Positions 8,283 to 15,852 of a DNA stretch of 36,662 bases are shown here, piece by piece (positions within the stretch are counted from its first letter, which is position 1; each line of letters opens with the position of its first letter). A model generated the notes under the pieces. The model did no database searches. It was not told where the DNA came from and saw only the letters and a program-made list of their open reading frames with translations. The DNA lies in contig JAGXKX010000010.1 in NCBI GenBank assembly GCA_018335015.1, forward strand, positions 1 to 36,662, written 5' to 3'. The translations under genes were made by a program, and so were the position numbers. Origin of the DNA: Candidatus Bipolaricaulota bacterium. Its GTDB lineage: Bacteria > Bipolaricaulota > Bipolaricaulia > M55B111.

Positions 8283-8562
8283 GGATTCGACCCCGAATTC
8301 GATAACTAATGTCGGGCAGTTAAGGAGAGAACTGGAGAAAGTTCGAGAGAAGGGTTGGGCTTACTCCGATGAAGAGTTTGCGGAGGGTGTAAGAGCGATT
8401 GCCGGACCGGTATCCGGGGCAAGTGCGCCGGGAGTACATCCACCGGACGAATACTGGGAGCGAATCCGAACTATTTGCGATAAATATGGCGTATTACTGA
8501 TAGTAGATGAGGTTATGAGTGGAATGGGTCGAACCGGCACGTGGTGGGGGATCGATCATAGT
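8283..8562 (+). pseudogene. In-frame chimera: IclR regulator C-terminal piece joined to class III aminotransferase piece
   Basis: The frame open from 8149 to 8721 changes identity along its length. About 8283-8412 reads STPNSITN..LRRELEKVREKGWAYSDEEF..GVRAIAGPV, the effector-domain pattern of IclR-family regulators. From about 8407 it reads PVSGASAPGVHPPDEYW, then ICDKYGVLLIVDEVMSGMGR, the PLP-cofactor-binding region of class III aminotransferases, including the Asp of DEVMSG. The two share the residues PV at the joint. Neither an IclR DNA-binding domain nor the aminotransferase catalytic Lys is present. After about 8562 the frame no longer resembles a protein. Codons upstream of 8283 belong to the truncated palindromic repeat. 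Confidence 0.65.
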
Positions 8563-8578
8563 TCCGTCGAACGATTAG

Positions 8579-9067
8579 GAACCGGAATTCGAATTAAACG
8601 AGATAGATCCTATCAGGGACCGGCTGGAAATCGGCCTGGCCAAACTGGCATTGAAGAAAGGATTTCCGGTACTGGCGATCTGTCGTGGTATTCAAGTTTT
8701 AAACGTGGCAGCTGGCGGTAATCTCTATCAGGATCTGGGCCAACAGAGGGATAACGCACTAAACCACTATCAGGACGCTCCGAGATGGCATCCGACCCAT
8801 AGGGTCAAAATAGACCGGGGAAGTGTTCTATTTGACGTTATCGGGAAGGAGAAAATCAAGGTCAACTCCCTGCACCATCAGAACGTTATGGATGTTGGAA
8901 AGGGGTTCGAGGTGACCGCCCGGAGCAGTGACGGATTGGCCGAAGCCATAGAGCATAAGGAAGCCACGTTTCAATTAGGACTCCAGTGGCATCCGGAAGC
9001 AATGGTGGGGAGAGACGAAAATTCTTATCTAATATTTTCTCGGTTCGTCGAAGCTGCCGAAGGATAA
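8579..9067 (+). pseudogene. N-terminally truncated peptidase C26 (PuuD-like gamma-glutamyl hydrolase)
   Basis: After an in-frame TAG at 8576-8578 the frame reads PEFELNEIDPIRDRLEIGLA and then FPVLAICRGIQVLN, with the nucleophile Cys in AICRGIQ, LHHQNV, and the catalytic WHPE near the end. These are the hallmarks of class I glutamine-amidotransferase-like C26 hydrolases (PuuD, YvdE). About 163 codons remain of the usual 240-255; the N-terminal third is missing and is replaced by aminotransferase debris in another frame. A TTG at 8651 is the only plausible start and would remove more of the fold. It is probably dead. PuuD-type enzymes work with aminotransferases in polyamine breakdown, so the ancestral cluster may have been of that kind (inference). 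Confidence 0.65.
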
Positions 9068-9084
9068 CGATTGGCATGACACCG

Positions 9085-9591
9085 TCAACCAAACTGGAAG
9101 AACTTACTCAGGTATCCCGCAATTAGTCCACCCAGCAGCGGGACCACGAACGCGGAGAGAAACCGAAGAACCGAGAACCTCCAACCGAGAAACGCTACTT
9201 CGTAAGGTACCCTGGTAAGTGCTACCCCTATACTCGCGGACAGGATCATTGTCATGATCTGACCAATTCCAGAACCCGCTTCGAGCAGTGTGGCGGCAAT
9301 GGGGTATATTGTAAATGGTGCTCCCGGGGTCACGGCTCCTACGCCCCAGGCTATCATGTATCCTTTCATTCCGCTGGCCGGACCAAGGTAGTTTGAAACC
9401 ACTTCCCGGGGGATAAGTACGCGGAGAAAGCCCGCCACGCCTAGAGCAAGCAAAAGTAGCGCCCAGACGTTGTTCAGAGTCCCAAGGCTAGATTTTAGTC
9501 CGTTAAAAACACCCTCCAGACCCTGAATGAACCAGGTAACCCCACCAAGTAGTCCGAAAATCCCGAGCATTATTGCCGTATTTATATCCAT
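9085..9591 (-). CDS. Half-size permease of the ArsP/UPF0718 type
   Basis: A membrane protein of about 168 residues with roughly five hydrophobic segments. The central GPASGMKGYMIAWGVGAVTP, then the PGAPFTIYPIAATLLEAG block and ALTRVPYEVAFLGW region, recall the permease family COG0701 (ArsP_1), whose members usually carry two such halves in about 300 residues. I prefer the ATG at 9589-9591: it has GGGGG 9 nt upstream, while the frame extends nine codons to a TTG at 9618. The gene lies 38 bp downstream of a DUF389 gene on the same strand, probably in one transcript. Substrate unknown. Confidence 0.6.
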   Translation of the reverse strand: MDINTAIMLGIFGLLGGVTWFIQGLEGVFNGLKSSLGTLNNVWALLLLALGVAGFLRVLIPREVVSNYLGPASGMKGYMIAWGVGAVTPGAPFTIYPIAATLLEAGSGIGQIMTMILSASIGVALTRVPYEVAFLGWRFSVLRFLSAFVVPLLGGLIAGYLSKFFQFG

Positions 9592-9629
9592 CAATTGCAA
9601 CCCCCGAAAGAGTGACAAATACTGCCGAA

Positions 9630-10904
9630 TTATCCCGTAGAAACCTTCCTGAAGCCAAGACTTAAATCTACACTTCTACCCAGATAGCTCTCCAGCTTTT
9701 CGTCAATGGTCGATACTAGACTTTCTTTGAAAGTCCTAGCACGGTACTCAGCAGAAATTCCGACAATTTTTTGAAAGAAAAGACCGGTTTTTTCGGAGCT
9801 AAATTCCGTAAGTTCTACCCCCGCCTCGGCCATGGCTGATTTAGTGATCTCGCGTAACTTTGTTACACGCTGGCTTTCCCTTCGCACTTCCCAGGTCATC
9901 GTACCCAGAAAAGCCGCGATCACGAGCAGTAAGGCTAGGAGAACGAAGATCCGGCTTTTCGTGGCCTTCTCCGCTCCTTTTTGTTCGTACCACCTGCCAG
10001 GTTTATAGCCCTGAAACCAGAGCGTAAAAGTTCCGGCGAGATTGATGCTGACAAGGTTAATTAGCAGAATAATTGAAGCGCTCACGGCAATTTCCAGGTT
10101 TACGGTAGCTATTCCTATTCCAGCGGCGGCGGCCGGAGGCAAGAGCGCAACGGAAATCATAACCCCGACCAGGGCGGAGTTTATCCCGGCGGTTAAAGAA
10201 AACGCACCGGCTAACCCGGAACCAAGGGCAACGATCAGGCTTAGGAAGCCGGGATTCATCTGGTGGGTGACCTGGGACAACGAGAGAAGGTCCAGGTTGG
10301 CGGGCAGCATAATTGATAATGCCACCCTGCTAAAAGCAATACTGCTGGCAACGGCGAGGAGTACTCCAAGTATCTGTTTCTTTACCCCCAAATAAAATAG
10401 AGATTCGTCGTTAATTATCGTACCGACACAACTTGCCATTGCAGGACCTATGAGCGGGGCAATAACCATTGACCCTACAACTATTGCCGCGTTATCCAGG
10501 AGGATTCCAGCTGAAGCAATTAGTGATGCAGCCAATAACAGGAGATAATAGGTTGGGGAGGAGGGGGAAAGGCTTTCAGCGCTCGCCTTCAACTCCTGTC
10601 TGGCTACTTTGCTCTCATCCACCTCTTCCGATTCCTGATAGCGCTCCTTGAGTTCTTCGAACTCCCGGGCAACTATTGCCTCTGCCTTGGTAACCACTGT
10701 AAACCCGTTCTCTTCCAGACCCGACTTCCGGAGCTCATCTAAAATTTCCTCCACACCTTCTTTTGGGATAGGGAAGAACAGTACGTCGCTATACTTTCTC
10801 TGAGAGGTCTCAGGGCTGATTACGTAATCTATGCCTTTTTCAGTCAGCAGATCGATTATTTCGTCTTTTTTACCTTCGGGAATGACTACTTGAATAAGCC
10901 GCAT
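9630..10904 (-). CDS. DUF389 (TIGR00341-type) membrane protein
   Basis: A 424-residue protein. Residues 1-80 form a small soluble ACT-like region (MRLIQVVIPEGKKDEI); about 110-330 carry the DUF389 membrane core, including the strongly conserved ILLDNAAIVVGSMVIAPLIG stretch and ALLPPAAAAGIGIA. A C-terminal helix and a soluble tail of about 90 residues follow. The family is common in haloarchaea and some bacteria; its function is unknown. No SD is visible before the ATG; AT-rich sequence including TAGAAT stands directly upstream. The permease gene follows by 38 bp. Confidence 0.8.
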   Translation of the reverse strand: MRLIQVVIPEGKKDEIIDLLTEKGIDYVISPETSQRKYSDVLFFPIPKEGVEEILDELRKSGLEENGFTVVTKAEAIVAREFEELKERYQESEEVDESKVARQELKASAESLSPSSPTYYLLLLAASLIASAGILLDNAAIVVGSMVIAPLIGPAMASCVGTIINDESLFYLGVKKQILGVLLAVASSIAFSRVALSIMLPANLDLLSLSQVTHQMNPGFLSLIVALGSGLAGAFSLTAGINSALVGVMISVALLPPAAAAGIGIATVNLEIAVSASIILLINLVSINLAGTFTLWFQGYKPGRWYEQKGAEKATKSRIFVLLALLLVIAAFLGTMTWEVRRESQRVTKLREITKSAMAEAGVELTEFSSEKTGLFFQKIVGISAEYRARTFKESLVSTIDEKLESYLGRSVDLSLGFRKVSTG

Positions 10905-11296
10905 ATTATTCTATTCACTCTATTCTTTAACACCAGAGTTGTGTCGGTACCGGAATTATCTCCAGACAGGTGATACTAAGATTCGAACCGACAATTATCA
11001 ATAAATCCGTCAGAAAAGATATCTTATGGTTTTGTTTAAAAAATGCGGTAATTTTTATTTTTCCTGACTTTTTTCTTTTCTGTGTCCGGCTTTTTGCCCG
11101 ATATTATTGGTTTTCTGCTCCTCGTTCAGTAGTTTTTGCAGAAGGACCTCCAGTAAGCTATCATCAATAAAACATCGTGAACTTCCTATTTGTGTTTGGT
11201 AGTTAGCATTTATCCTAAGGGCATGGTTGCAGTGCCTTTTATTATTTTCATTCTAGTCTTTTATTCAAGAAAGTTATCGGTAACAGGAGGAATAAC
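10905..11296. other. Intergenic region, 390 bp
   Basis: This region lies between the divergent DUF389 and trkA genes. No palindromic element of the 14-kb type is present. On the minus strand, 11055-11223 is open for about 55 codons and reads SLLEVLLQKLLNEEQKTNNIG, which faintly recalls the N-terminal region of IS256-type transposases; this is too weak to call. The end holds AGGAGG for trkA and a small GTTA/TAAC hairpin just before it. Confidence 0.3.
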
Positions 11297-11977
11297 ATGA
11301 GAGTTATAATAGCCGGACTTGGTGATATAGGAACTCAGCTCGCCGAGGATCTTACGGCCCGTGAGGGGTTTGAACTGGTTCTCGTGGATCAGGACGAGGA
11401 AAAATGCGAGGCCCTTTCGAGCGAATACGACGCCCTGGTACTTCACGGCGACGGTACAGAGCCCGAGCTGCTGGAGAGCGCCGGAGCCAAACAGGCCGAT
11501 GCCCTCATAGCGACCACGAATTCCGATGCCTTAAATATGGTAATCGCCGTGCTCGGTAAGAAATTTGAGGTTCCCAGAGTCGTCGCCAAACTCAATAAAA
11601 CCAGCCTGAGAACGACCGCTCGGGAGTTAGGAGTAGATCATGTTATCTCCCCGAAAGTCTCGGCGGCAACAGAAATATCCAGCTTGCTCCACGGCTATGA
11701 CGTCCTGGACTTTTCCCTATTGGTTCAGGGTGGAGCGAGGTTGGTCGAGATATCTCCAGGAGAGCTGGCTGGCGAAAAAATAAAAGACATCGATCTACCG
11801 GAAGGTACGTTGATAACATCGGTACTCCGCGAGGGCGTAGCAATTATTCCCCGGGGAAGCACGGAATTAAGTGAAGACGATATCCTGATAATAATAACAG
11901 AGAACGAGGAGAAAGAAAATAGGATAAAAGAACTATTCGGTGAGCTCCAAACCGGCCAACGACCCGAAAAAATGTGA
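11297..11977 (+). CDS. trkA: Trk/Ktr potassium-uptake regulatory protein, TrkA (first copy)
   Basis: A 226-residue protein with one RCK_N Rossmann domain (residues 1-about 120; G7-x-G9-xx-G12 in GLGDIG and acidic D31 in LVLVDQDEE) and one RCK_C domain (about 140-220, ending GVAIIPRGSTELSEDDILIII). It gates a TrkH/KtrB channel from the cytosol in response to bound nucleotides; RCK_C domains of relatives bind c-di-AMP or ATP/NAD. Single RCK_N-RCK_C length fits the KtrA-like form. ACAGGAGG precedes the ATG. Its likely partner trkH lies downstream in the opposite orientation, so the pair is not co-transcribed. Confidence 0.9.
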   Translation: MRVIIAGLGDIGTQLAEDLTAREGFELVLVDQDEEKCEALSSEYDALVLHGDGTEPELLESAGAKQADALIATTNSDALNMVIAVLGKKFEVPRVVAKLNKTSLRTTARELGVDHVISPKVSAATEISSLLHGYDVLDFSLLVQGGARLVEISPGELAGEKIKDIDLPEGTLITSVLREGVAIIPRGSTELSEDDILIIITENEEKENRIKELFGELQTGQRPEKM

Positions 11978-12077
11978 TACCTTGTTTTTAGTGAACTGAT
12001 TCAGAAGTTTATTCTCTATAACCAGCAACCAATTTCTCGGCTTTTTTCTGTTCGGTGAGAAGAATTTCTGAAAGCTT

Positions 12078-13505
12078 TTATCGCCAACTTCCCGGGTAGA
12101 GCGCTACCAGTACAGGGGTGATTTCCAGCCTGCCGAGCCACATATTGACTATCAAGATTAGTTTTGAAACGGGATTAAGGTCCGGTGAAGTTAAGCCGAC
12201 TGACATCCCCACTGTTCCTTCTGCGGAGGCGACCTCAAACAAGGAATTTACCAGGCTGGCTCCTTCCAACCATATCACGGCCAGCGTTGAGATGACCAGT
12301 ATCAGTAGATACGAGAGGAAAAATGCAATTATAGATTCGGCTTCTTCCTTACCCACCGTGACATTTCCAAACCTAAGGGGTAGCTTGGCCTCTTTTGGCA
12401 GGAGTGACCGGAAGAAGACCAGTCTTATCAGCCCAAGAAGTATCAGCAATCTAAATAACTTGATACCTCCGGCAGTCGAGCCGGTACCTCCCCCAATGAC
12501 CATTAAAACAATAGTGACGAACTTGTCACCGTCGGGAAGGGCTCCAGTCGGGACGGTATTATATCCTGTAGTCGTTATGGCCGTGGCAGTCTGAAATATG
12601 CCAGGGACGACGTTTGTCAGGCTGGGACCGAAGCTGATGATGAAGATCAAAGATCCGAAAAGAACCAGAATTATCAGAGCTCGGACCTGGTGGTCTTCGA
12701 AGAACTCCCGGACTTCGCCTTTTACGGCCAGGTAATAGAGGGGGAAGCTGATCGCACCCATTATCATGAATAACGTGACAGTCATCGAAATCGCTTCGCT
12801 ATCATAAAAACCGATGCTTTCGGAGTAAAGCGAAAATCCGCCGGTAGGTATAGTCGTCAAGATGTGGATTAAAGCGTCGTACAGGCCCATTCCGGCAAAG
12901 TAAAAGGAAAGGAAGCCTATCACGGTTAAGGAAAGGTAGACTTTGATTACGGCTTTCGCCGTCGAGATCACGCTACCCATTATGTTTGCTTCTCCAAACT
13001 CGGACGAATAAAGTTTAAAAGCGCTTTTTCCTGGTCTTAGAAGTATAGCCAGGGTAAGGACAATAATACCCATTCCTCCCAGCCACTGAGAATAAGCTCG
13101 GAAGAAGTGAAGCGATGGTGATAGCGTGGTTTCGTTAACCATGGTAAGGCCGGTGGTGGTAAACCCCGACATGGCTTCAAATAGACCGTCCAGGAAGGTT
13201 TTTATTGGAAGGAACGGCACCGCTCCGATGAGGCTGAATAAGAGATATACCAGCGCGGTAACGATCAATGCGTCGATCAAGTTCATTTCCTCGCTGTTAA
13301 ATAAGTCCAGGTGCCAGACCCCAAAACCAATTACGATCGAGCCAAAGGCAAGTCCGCCAAATAGTTGAGTGTATAGAAATTCCCGAAATGCAATGGAAAC
13401 AAAGAATGGAACGAGTAATAGGAGTCCCAATAGCCCGAGGGCACCGAATAGTTCGTGGAGAACGTTATGCCAGTTTGCCGTTCTTAAATGTTCGCTAAGC
13501 TTCAT
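12078..13505 (-). CDS. trkH: Trk/Ktr potassium channel subunit, TrkH (first copy)
   Basis: A 475-residue membrane protein with the four-repeat pore of the Trk/Ktr/HKT superfamily. The filter loops are SGFTTTGLTM, TTIPTGGFSLY, TAITTTGYNTVP and SAEGTVGMSVGLT; the fourth is of the KtrB-like TVGMS form. The C-terminus GRLEITPVLVALYPGSWR is typical. It imports K+ (often with Na+ or H+) under TrkA control. The leader has no visible SD before ATG (CAAACCAATG) and, if transcription starts near the TATAAT at 13735-13740, contains palindromic element copy 2. Confidence 0.92.
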   Translation of the reverse strand: MKLSEHLRTANWHNVLHELFGALGLLGLLLLVPFFVSIAFREFLYTQLFGGLAFGSIVIGFGVWHLDLFNSEEMNLIDALIVTALVYLLFSLIGAVPFLPIKTFLDGLFEAMSGFTTTGLTMVNETTLSPSLHFFRAYSQWLGGMGIIVLTLAILLRPGKSAFKLYSSEFGEANIMGSVISTAKAVIKVYLSLTVIGFLSFYFAGMGLYDALIHILTTIPTGGFSLYSESIGFYDSEAISMTVTLFMIMGAISFPLYYLAVKGEVREFFEDHQVRALIILVLFGSLIFIISFGPSLTNVVPGIFQTATAITTTGYNTVPTGALPDGDKFVTIVLMVIGGGTGSTAGGIKLFRLLILLGLIRLVFFRSLLPKEAKLPLRFGNVTVGKEEAESIIAFFLSYLLILVISTLAVIWLEGASLVNSLFEVASAEGTVGMSVGLTSPDLNPVSKLILIVNMWLGRLEITPVLVALYPGSWR

Positions 13506-13561
13506 TGGTTTGGTTGAAACTTTGCCTGGTTTGAGGTTTGTACATCAACCGATTTATCACT

Positions 13562-13714
13562 CTCAGATCTTTCACTACTAGCTCTCTACCCCTTACCTGG
13601 CTGCCGGATTTCGTCTCCTGCTGAGTTTTAAAGGTTAAATCAGTTGCCAGCTAAGGGGTATAGAGCAGTTATCCGAACCAGATAGCTAAATCCGCCGTTG
13701 GTGAAAGATCTGAG
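13562..13714 (+). repeat. Two-stem palindromic element, copy 2
   Basis: The shortest full copy. The outer stem is perfect over 14 bp: CTCAGATCTTTCAC at 13562-13575 with GTGAAAGATCTGAG at 13701-13714. The inner stem 13581-13601 pairs with 13646-13666 with two mismatches; the part next to TTACCTGGC is CTCTACCCC here, against CTCTTTCAC in copy 1, and the opposite arm changes to match. Core orientation is as in copy 1. It lies 57 bp upstream of the trkH start, so it may be in the trkH 5' leader. Confidence 0.85.
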
Positions 13715-13734
13715 TTCCTTTTACTTGGCCAAAT

Positions 13735-13740
13735 ATTATA
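13735..13740 (-). promoter_or_regulatory. Possible -10 box for trkH
   Basis: Perfect TATAAT on the minus strand, with no convincing -35 at 17 bp (TACGGA). If used, the transcript would begin near 13728 and carry the whole palindromic element copy 2 in its leader. Confidence 0.3.
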
Positions 13741-13857
13741 ATCAAAGCGTCCGCTCATCCGTACATTATTTATTGGTTACCTAAAAACTAAGTGATGGTT
13801 GTAAAAAACAATTCACCTGCAAATATTACTAAAATTAGTCGAAAAACCAAAGGGAAA

Positions 13858-13881
13858 GCCCTGGAATTATTTTTTCAGGGC
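13858..13881. other. Short hairpin between repeat copies 2 and 3
   Basis: GCCCTG at 13858-13863 pairs with CAGGGC at 13876-13881 around a T-rich 12-nt loop. The roughly 200 bp between the two repeat copies hold no gene. The role is unclear. Confidence 0.35.
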
Positions 13882-13919
13882 CCGGCTCTGGGATGGAATT
13901 GCCCACTTTAACCTTAACA

Positions 13920-14116
13920 CAGTTCTTTCACCATCCCCGTACATCATTGTTTTGTCCTCCTGTGCCTCCTGCCTATTACCTGGCAACTGATTTAACCTTA
14001 AAATCCTACCAGTAGACGAAATCCCGGCAGCCAGGTAATAGGCAGGAGGCTTGAACTAAAAAATATAATGATTTCTCCTGTCTTTCACATTGCTTCCGAC
14101 GGCAGTGAAAGAACTG
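13920..14116 (-). repeat. Two-stem palindromic element, copy 3 (inverted relative to copy 2)
   Basis: The outer stem is CAGTTCTTTCAC at 13920-13931 with GTGAAAGAACTG at 14105-14116, perfect over 12 bp. The inner stem 13964-13984 with 14030-14050 is perfect over all 21 bp. Its variable part is CTCCTGCCTA, unlike copies 1, 2 and 4, yet fully matched by the other arm. The core is in reverse orientation. It lies in the 3' flank of the Usp gene that ends the kdp operon. Confidence 0.88.
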
Positions 14117-14193
14117 AGCTTAAAACATTTTCGGTGGTTCCTACTTTAATTTTTTTAGAAGTGGAGCCGGAAAAACTTCGCTGGCACGCCTTG

Positions 14194-15093
14194 CTAAGTG
14201 GAGGCAACGAGATCCGTCAATGCCTTTATCAACCCTTTCCCCCAGGCGACCATTTTGTGCTCGCTCCCCTTAAACATCAGCACCGAGGATTCGACCCTGT
14301 TTGTCAGGTTGTCGGCGGTACGTCCGAACAGGAACCTGTTAAATACCCACTCCCTACCGGGACCGAGGATAACAAGATCGGCGTCATGGGAAGCCGTTAG
14401 CAGCCCACTGAGAACGGAATTCGAAAGAAGGACCGTCGTTTCAACGTTTGCCGTCATCAATTCGAGTACTTTCTGAAGATACTGGGTTGCCTCTTGTTCG
14501 CTTCGTTCGCTCGGTTTTCCTGTAAGTACATGTACGAGCTCGGCCTCAACTTCCACCTCACTCATTATTCTGTCCAGCAGGGCTAACCGTTTTGGCCGTG
14601 GCTGGTTTGGGCCCACGGGCATCAAAATTTTTTCGACTTCTCCAAGGTCCTTCCGGGATTTCAGTACCCCGACGTCGCAGGAGGCCTTGTGAAGTACCTT
14701 ATTTACTACTGAACTCCTCCTGACTACTACAGGGGTAATCCGACCAAACCACCCCATCAATATAAAGTCCGCTCCGATTTCTTCGGCGGAGTCGATTATT
14801 GCCCCCGGAATCGAACCGGACGTCACGGTAAGAGGCTTTGCCACCCGCCCGAGTTTCTGGGCATAGTGGGTGGTATCCATGACTAATTCTGATCCTTTTC
14901 GCCAGGATCGCTCCTCCTCGGGGAAAGATCCCTGTCGGGTCACGTTCAAGATATGGAAAGTAGTTTGATGGGTAGTAACGTGATGTGCCATGGTAACTAA
15001 CTGCCGGGCTGTTTCCGGATTGGCGATAGTGATTAAGACGTCCGCGTAGTTCAATTCTTCAGTTGTTGGTTTTTTTACTTGGTTTTCGTTCAT
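14194..15093 (-). CDS. Tandem universal stress protein (UspA-type), last cistron of the kdp operon
   Basis: A 299-residue protein with two Usp folds. Domain 1 (about 16-150) has ILMGWFGR followed by RRSSVVNKVL in the nucleotide-loop position; domain 2 (about 155-285) has ILGPGREW then FLFGRTADNL, nearer to the G-xx-G-x9-G-S/T pattern. The gene begins 1 bp after kdpC stops, so it is translationally linked. Usp domains occur in KdpD sensors and beside cation or amino-acid transporters, where they bind ATP or cyclic nucleotides. No kdpD or kdpE gene lies in the window; that this protein tunes Kdp is an inference. No membrane segment. Confidence 0.8.
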   Translation of the reverse strand: MNENQVKKPTTEELNYADVLITIANPETARQLVTMAHHVTTHQTTFHILNVTRQGSFPEEERSWRKGSELVMDTTHYAQKLGRVAKPLTVTSGSIPGAIIDSAEEIGADFILMGWFGRITPVVVRRSSVVNKVLHKASCDVGVLKSRKDLGEVEKILMPVGPNQPRPKRLALLDRIMSEVEVEAELVHVLTGKPSERSEQEATQYLQKVLELMTANVETTVLLSNSVLSGLLTASHDADLVILGPGREWVFNRFLFGRTADNLTNRVESSVLMFKGSEHKMVAWGKGLIKALTDLVAST

Positions 15094-15094
15094 A

Positions 15095-15850
15095 TTATCC
15101 GGACTCCAGTATTTTTTCTATTTCTATATTTAACGATAACACGTTCACTCTTTCCAGACCGTACAGACCGACGAATTTATTCTGAGTATTATCATCAATT
15201 AACTCTCTCAGTCTTTCCGGGTCAATCCCCGTTGCCTCGGAGACTCTCGGTACCTGTAAGTAAGCGGATTTCGGAACTATATGGGGATCGAGAGAAGACC
15301 CTGATTCGGTGACTAAACTTACAGGGACTTCTTCCGGTTTTACTCCCTCTTCTTCTAGCCTTTCAAGAAGTTCGGTCGATCGCCGGGCTAGCTTTTCGTT
15401 TCCCGGCGACAGGTTGGCACTGCCCGAGTCCATTCCGTCGTAGTTCTTGGAAGAGGGTCTGGGGTGAAAGTATTTATCGGAACTGAAGGGTTGACCAATC
15501 AACCTGGAGCCGACGACCTCGTCGTTATGCTCCACCAGGTTACCCTGGGCGGGTCCCTGCCAGGCAAGGTTTCCTATACCCGTCGTGGCAAGGACGTATA
15601 GAACGCTGGTAAGCAGAAAAGTTATTAGGAGGGTTCGCAGGCCGATGCCAAACATCCTGGAGATACTTAACTCGTCCGTATCGGGGTAGGAGACTTCCTC
15701 GTCTTCCTCTATTTCTTCTTCTTCTTTGACTTCCTTTTCCTCCGATTTCCCTTTTCCCGGCTTTTCTTCTCCGACCTTTTCGCGGGCCTCCGAAGCGGGA
15801 AGTTCCTCTAGTTCTTCTTCCTGCTTATCTTCTTCGTTTTCGTGGTCCAC
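15095..15850 (-). CDS. kdpC: Potassium-transporting ATPase subunit C with acidic N-terminal extension
   Basis: A 251-residue KdpC; most are about 190. The extra part is residues 1-65, very rich in Glu and Lys (for example EEEIEEDEEVSYPDTDE), before the single membrane helix (about 70-92). The periplasmic part is normal: GSRLIGQPFSSDKYFHPRPS, YDGMDSGSANLSPGN, and VTESGSSLDPHIVPKSAYLQ. KdpC stabilises the KdpA-KdpB complex. With KdpC topology (N-terminus inside), the acidic arm would face the cytosol near KdpB. A start inside the helix region would remove the arm, but no better SD-supported start was seen. The gene starts 2 bp after kdpB. Confidence 0.92.
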   Translation of the reverse strand: MDHENEEDKQEEELEELPASEAREKVGEEKPGKGKSEEKEVKEEEEIEEDEEVSYPDTDELSISRMFGIGLRTLLITFLLTSVLYVLATTGIGNLAWQGPAQGNLVEHNDEVVGSRLIGQPFSSDKYFHPRPSSKNYDGMDSGSANLSPGNEKLARRSTELLERLEEEGVKPEEVPVSLVTESGSSLDPHIVPKSAYLQVPRVSEATGIDPERLRELIDDNTQNKFVGLYGLERVNVLSLNIEIEKILESG

Positions 15851-15852
15851 GG

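Noticed and set aside
8651-9067. Intact C26 hydrolase starting at TTG 8651
   Set aside because: Homology continues 24 codons upstream to 8579 and the N-terminal third of the family is absent, so the TTG is not a natural start.
10930-11000. tRNA gene (GGTTCGAATC on the minus strand near 10975-10990)
   Set aside because: The flanks cannot form the five-pair T stem or an acceptor stem, and no other tRNA arms fit.
11055-11223. IS256-type transposase remnant on the minus strand
   Set aside because: About 55 open codons with a faint resemblance (LLEVLLQKLLNEE); too short and no conserved catalytic motif or terminal repeats.
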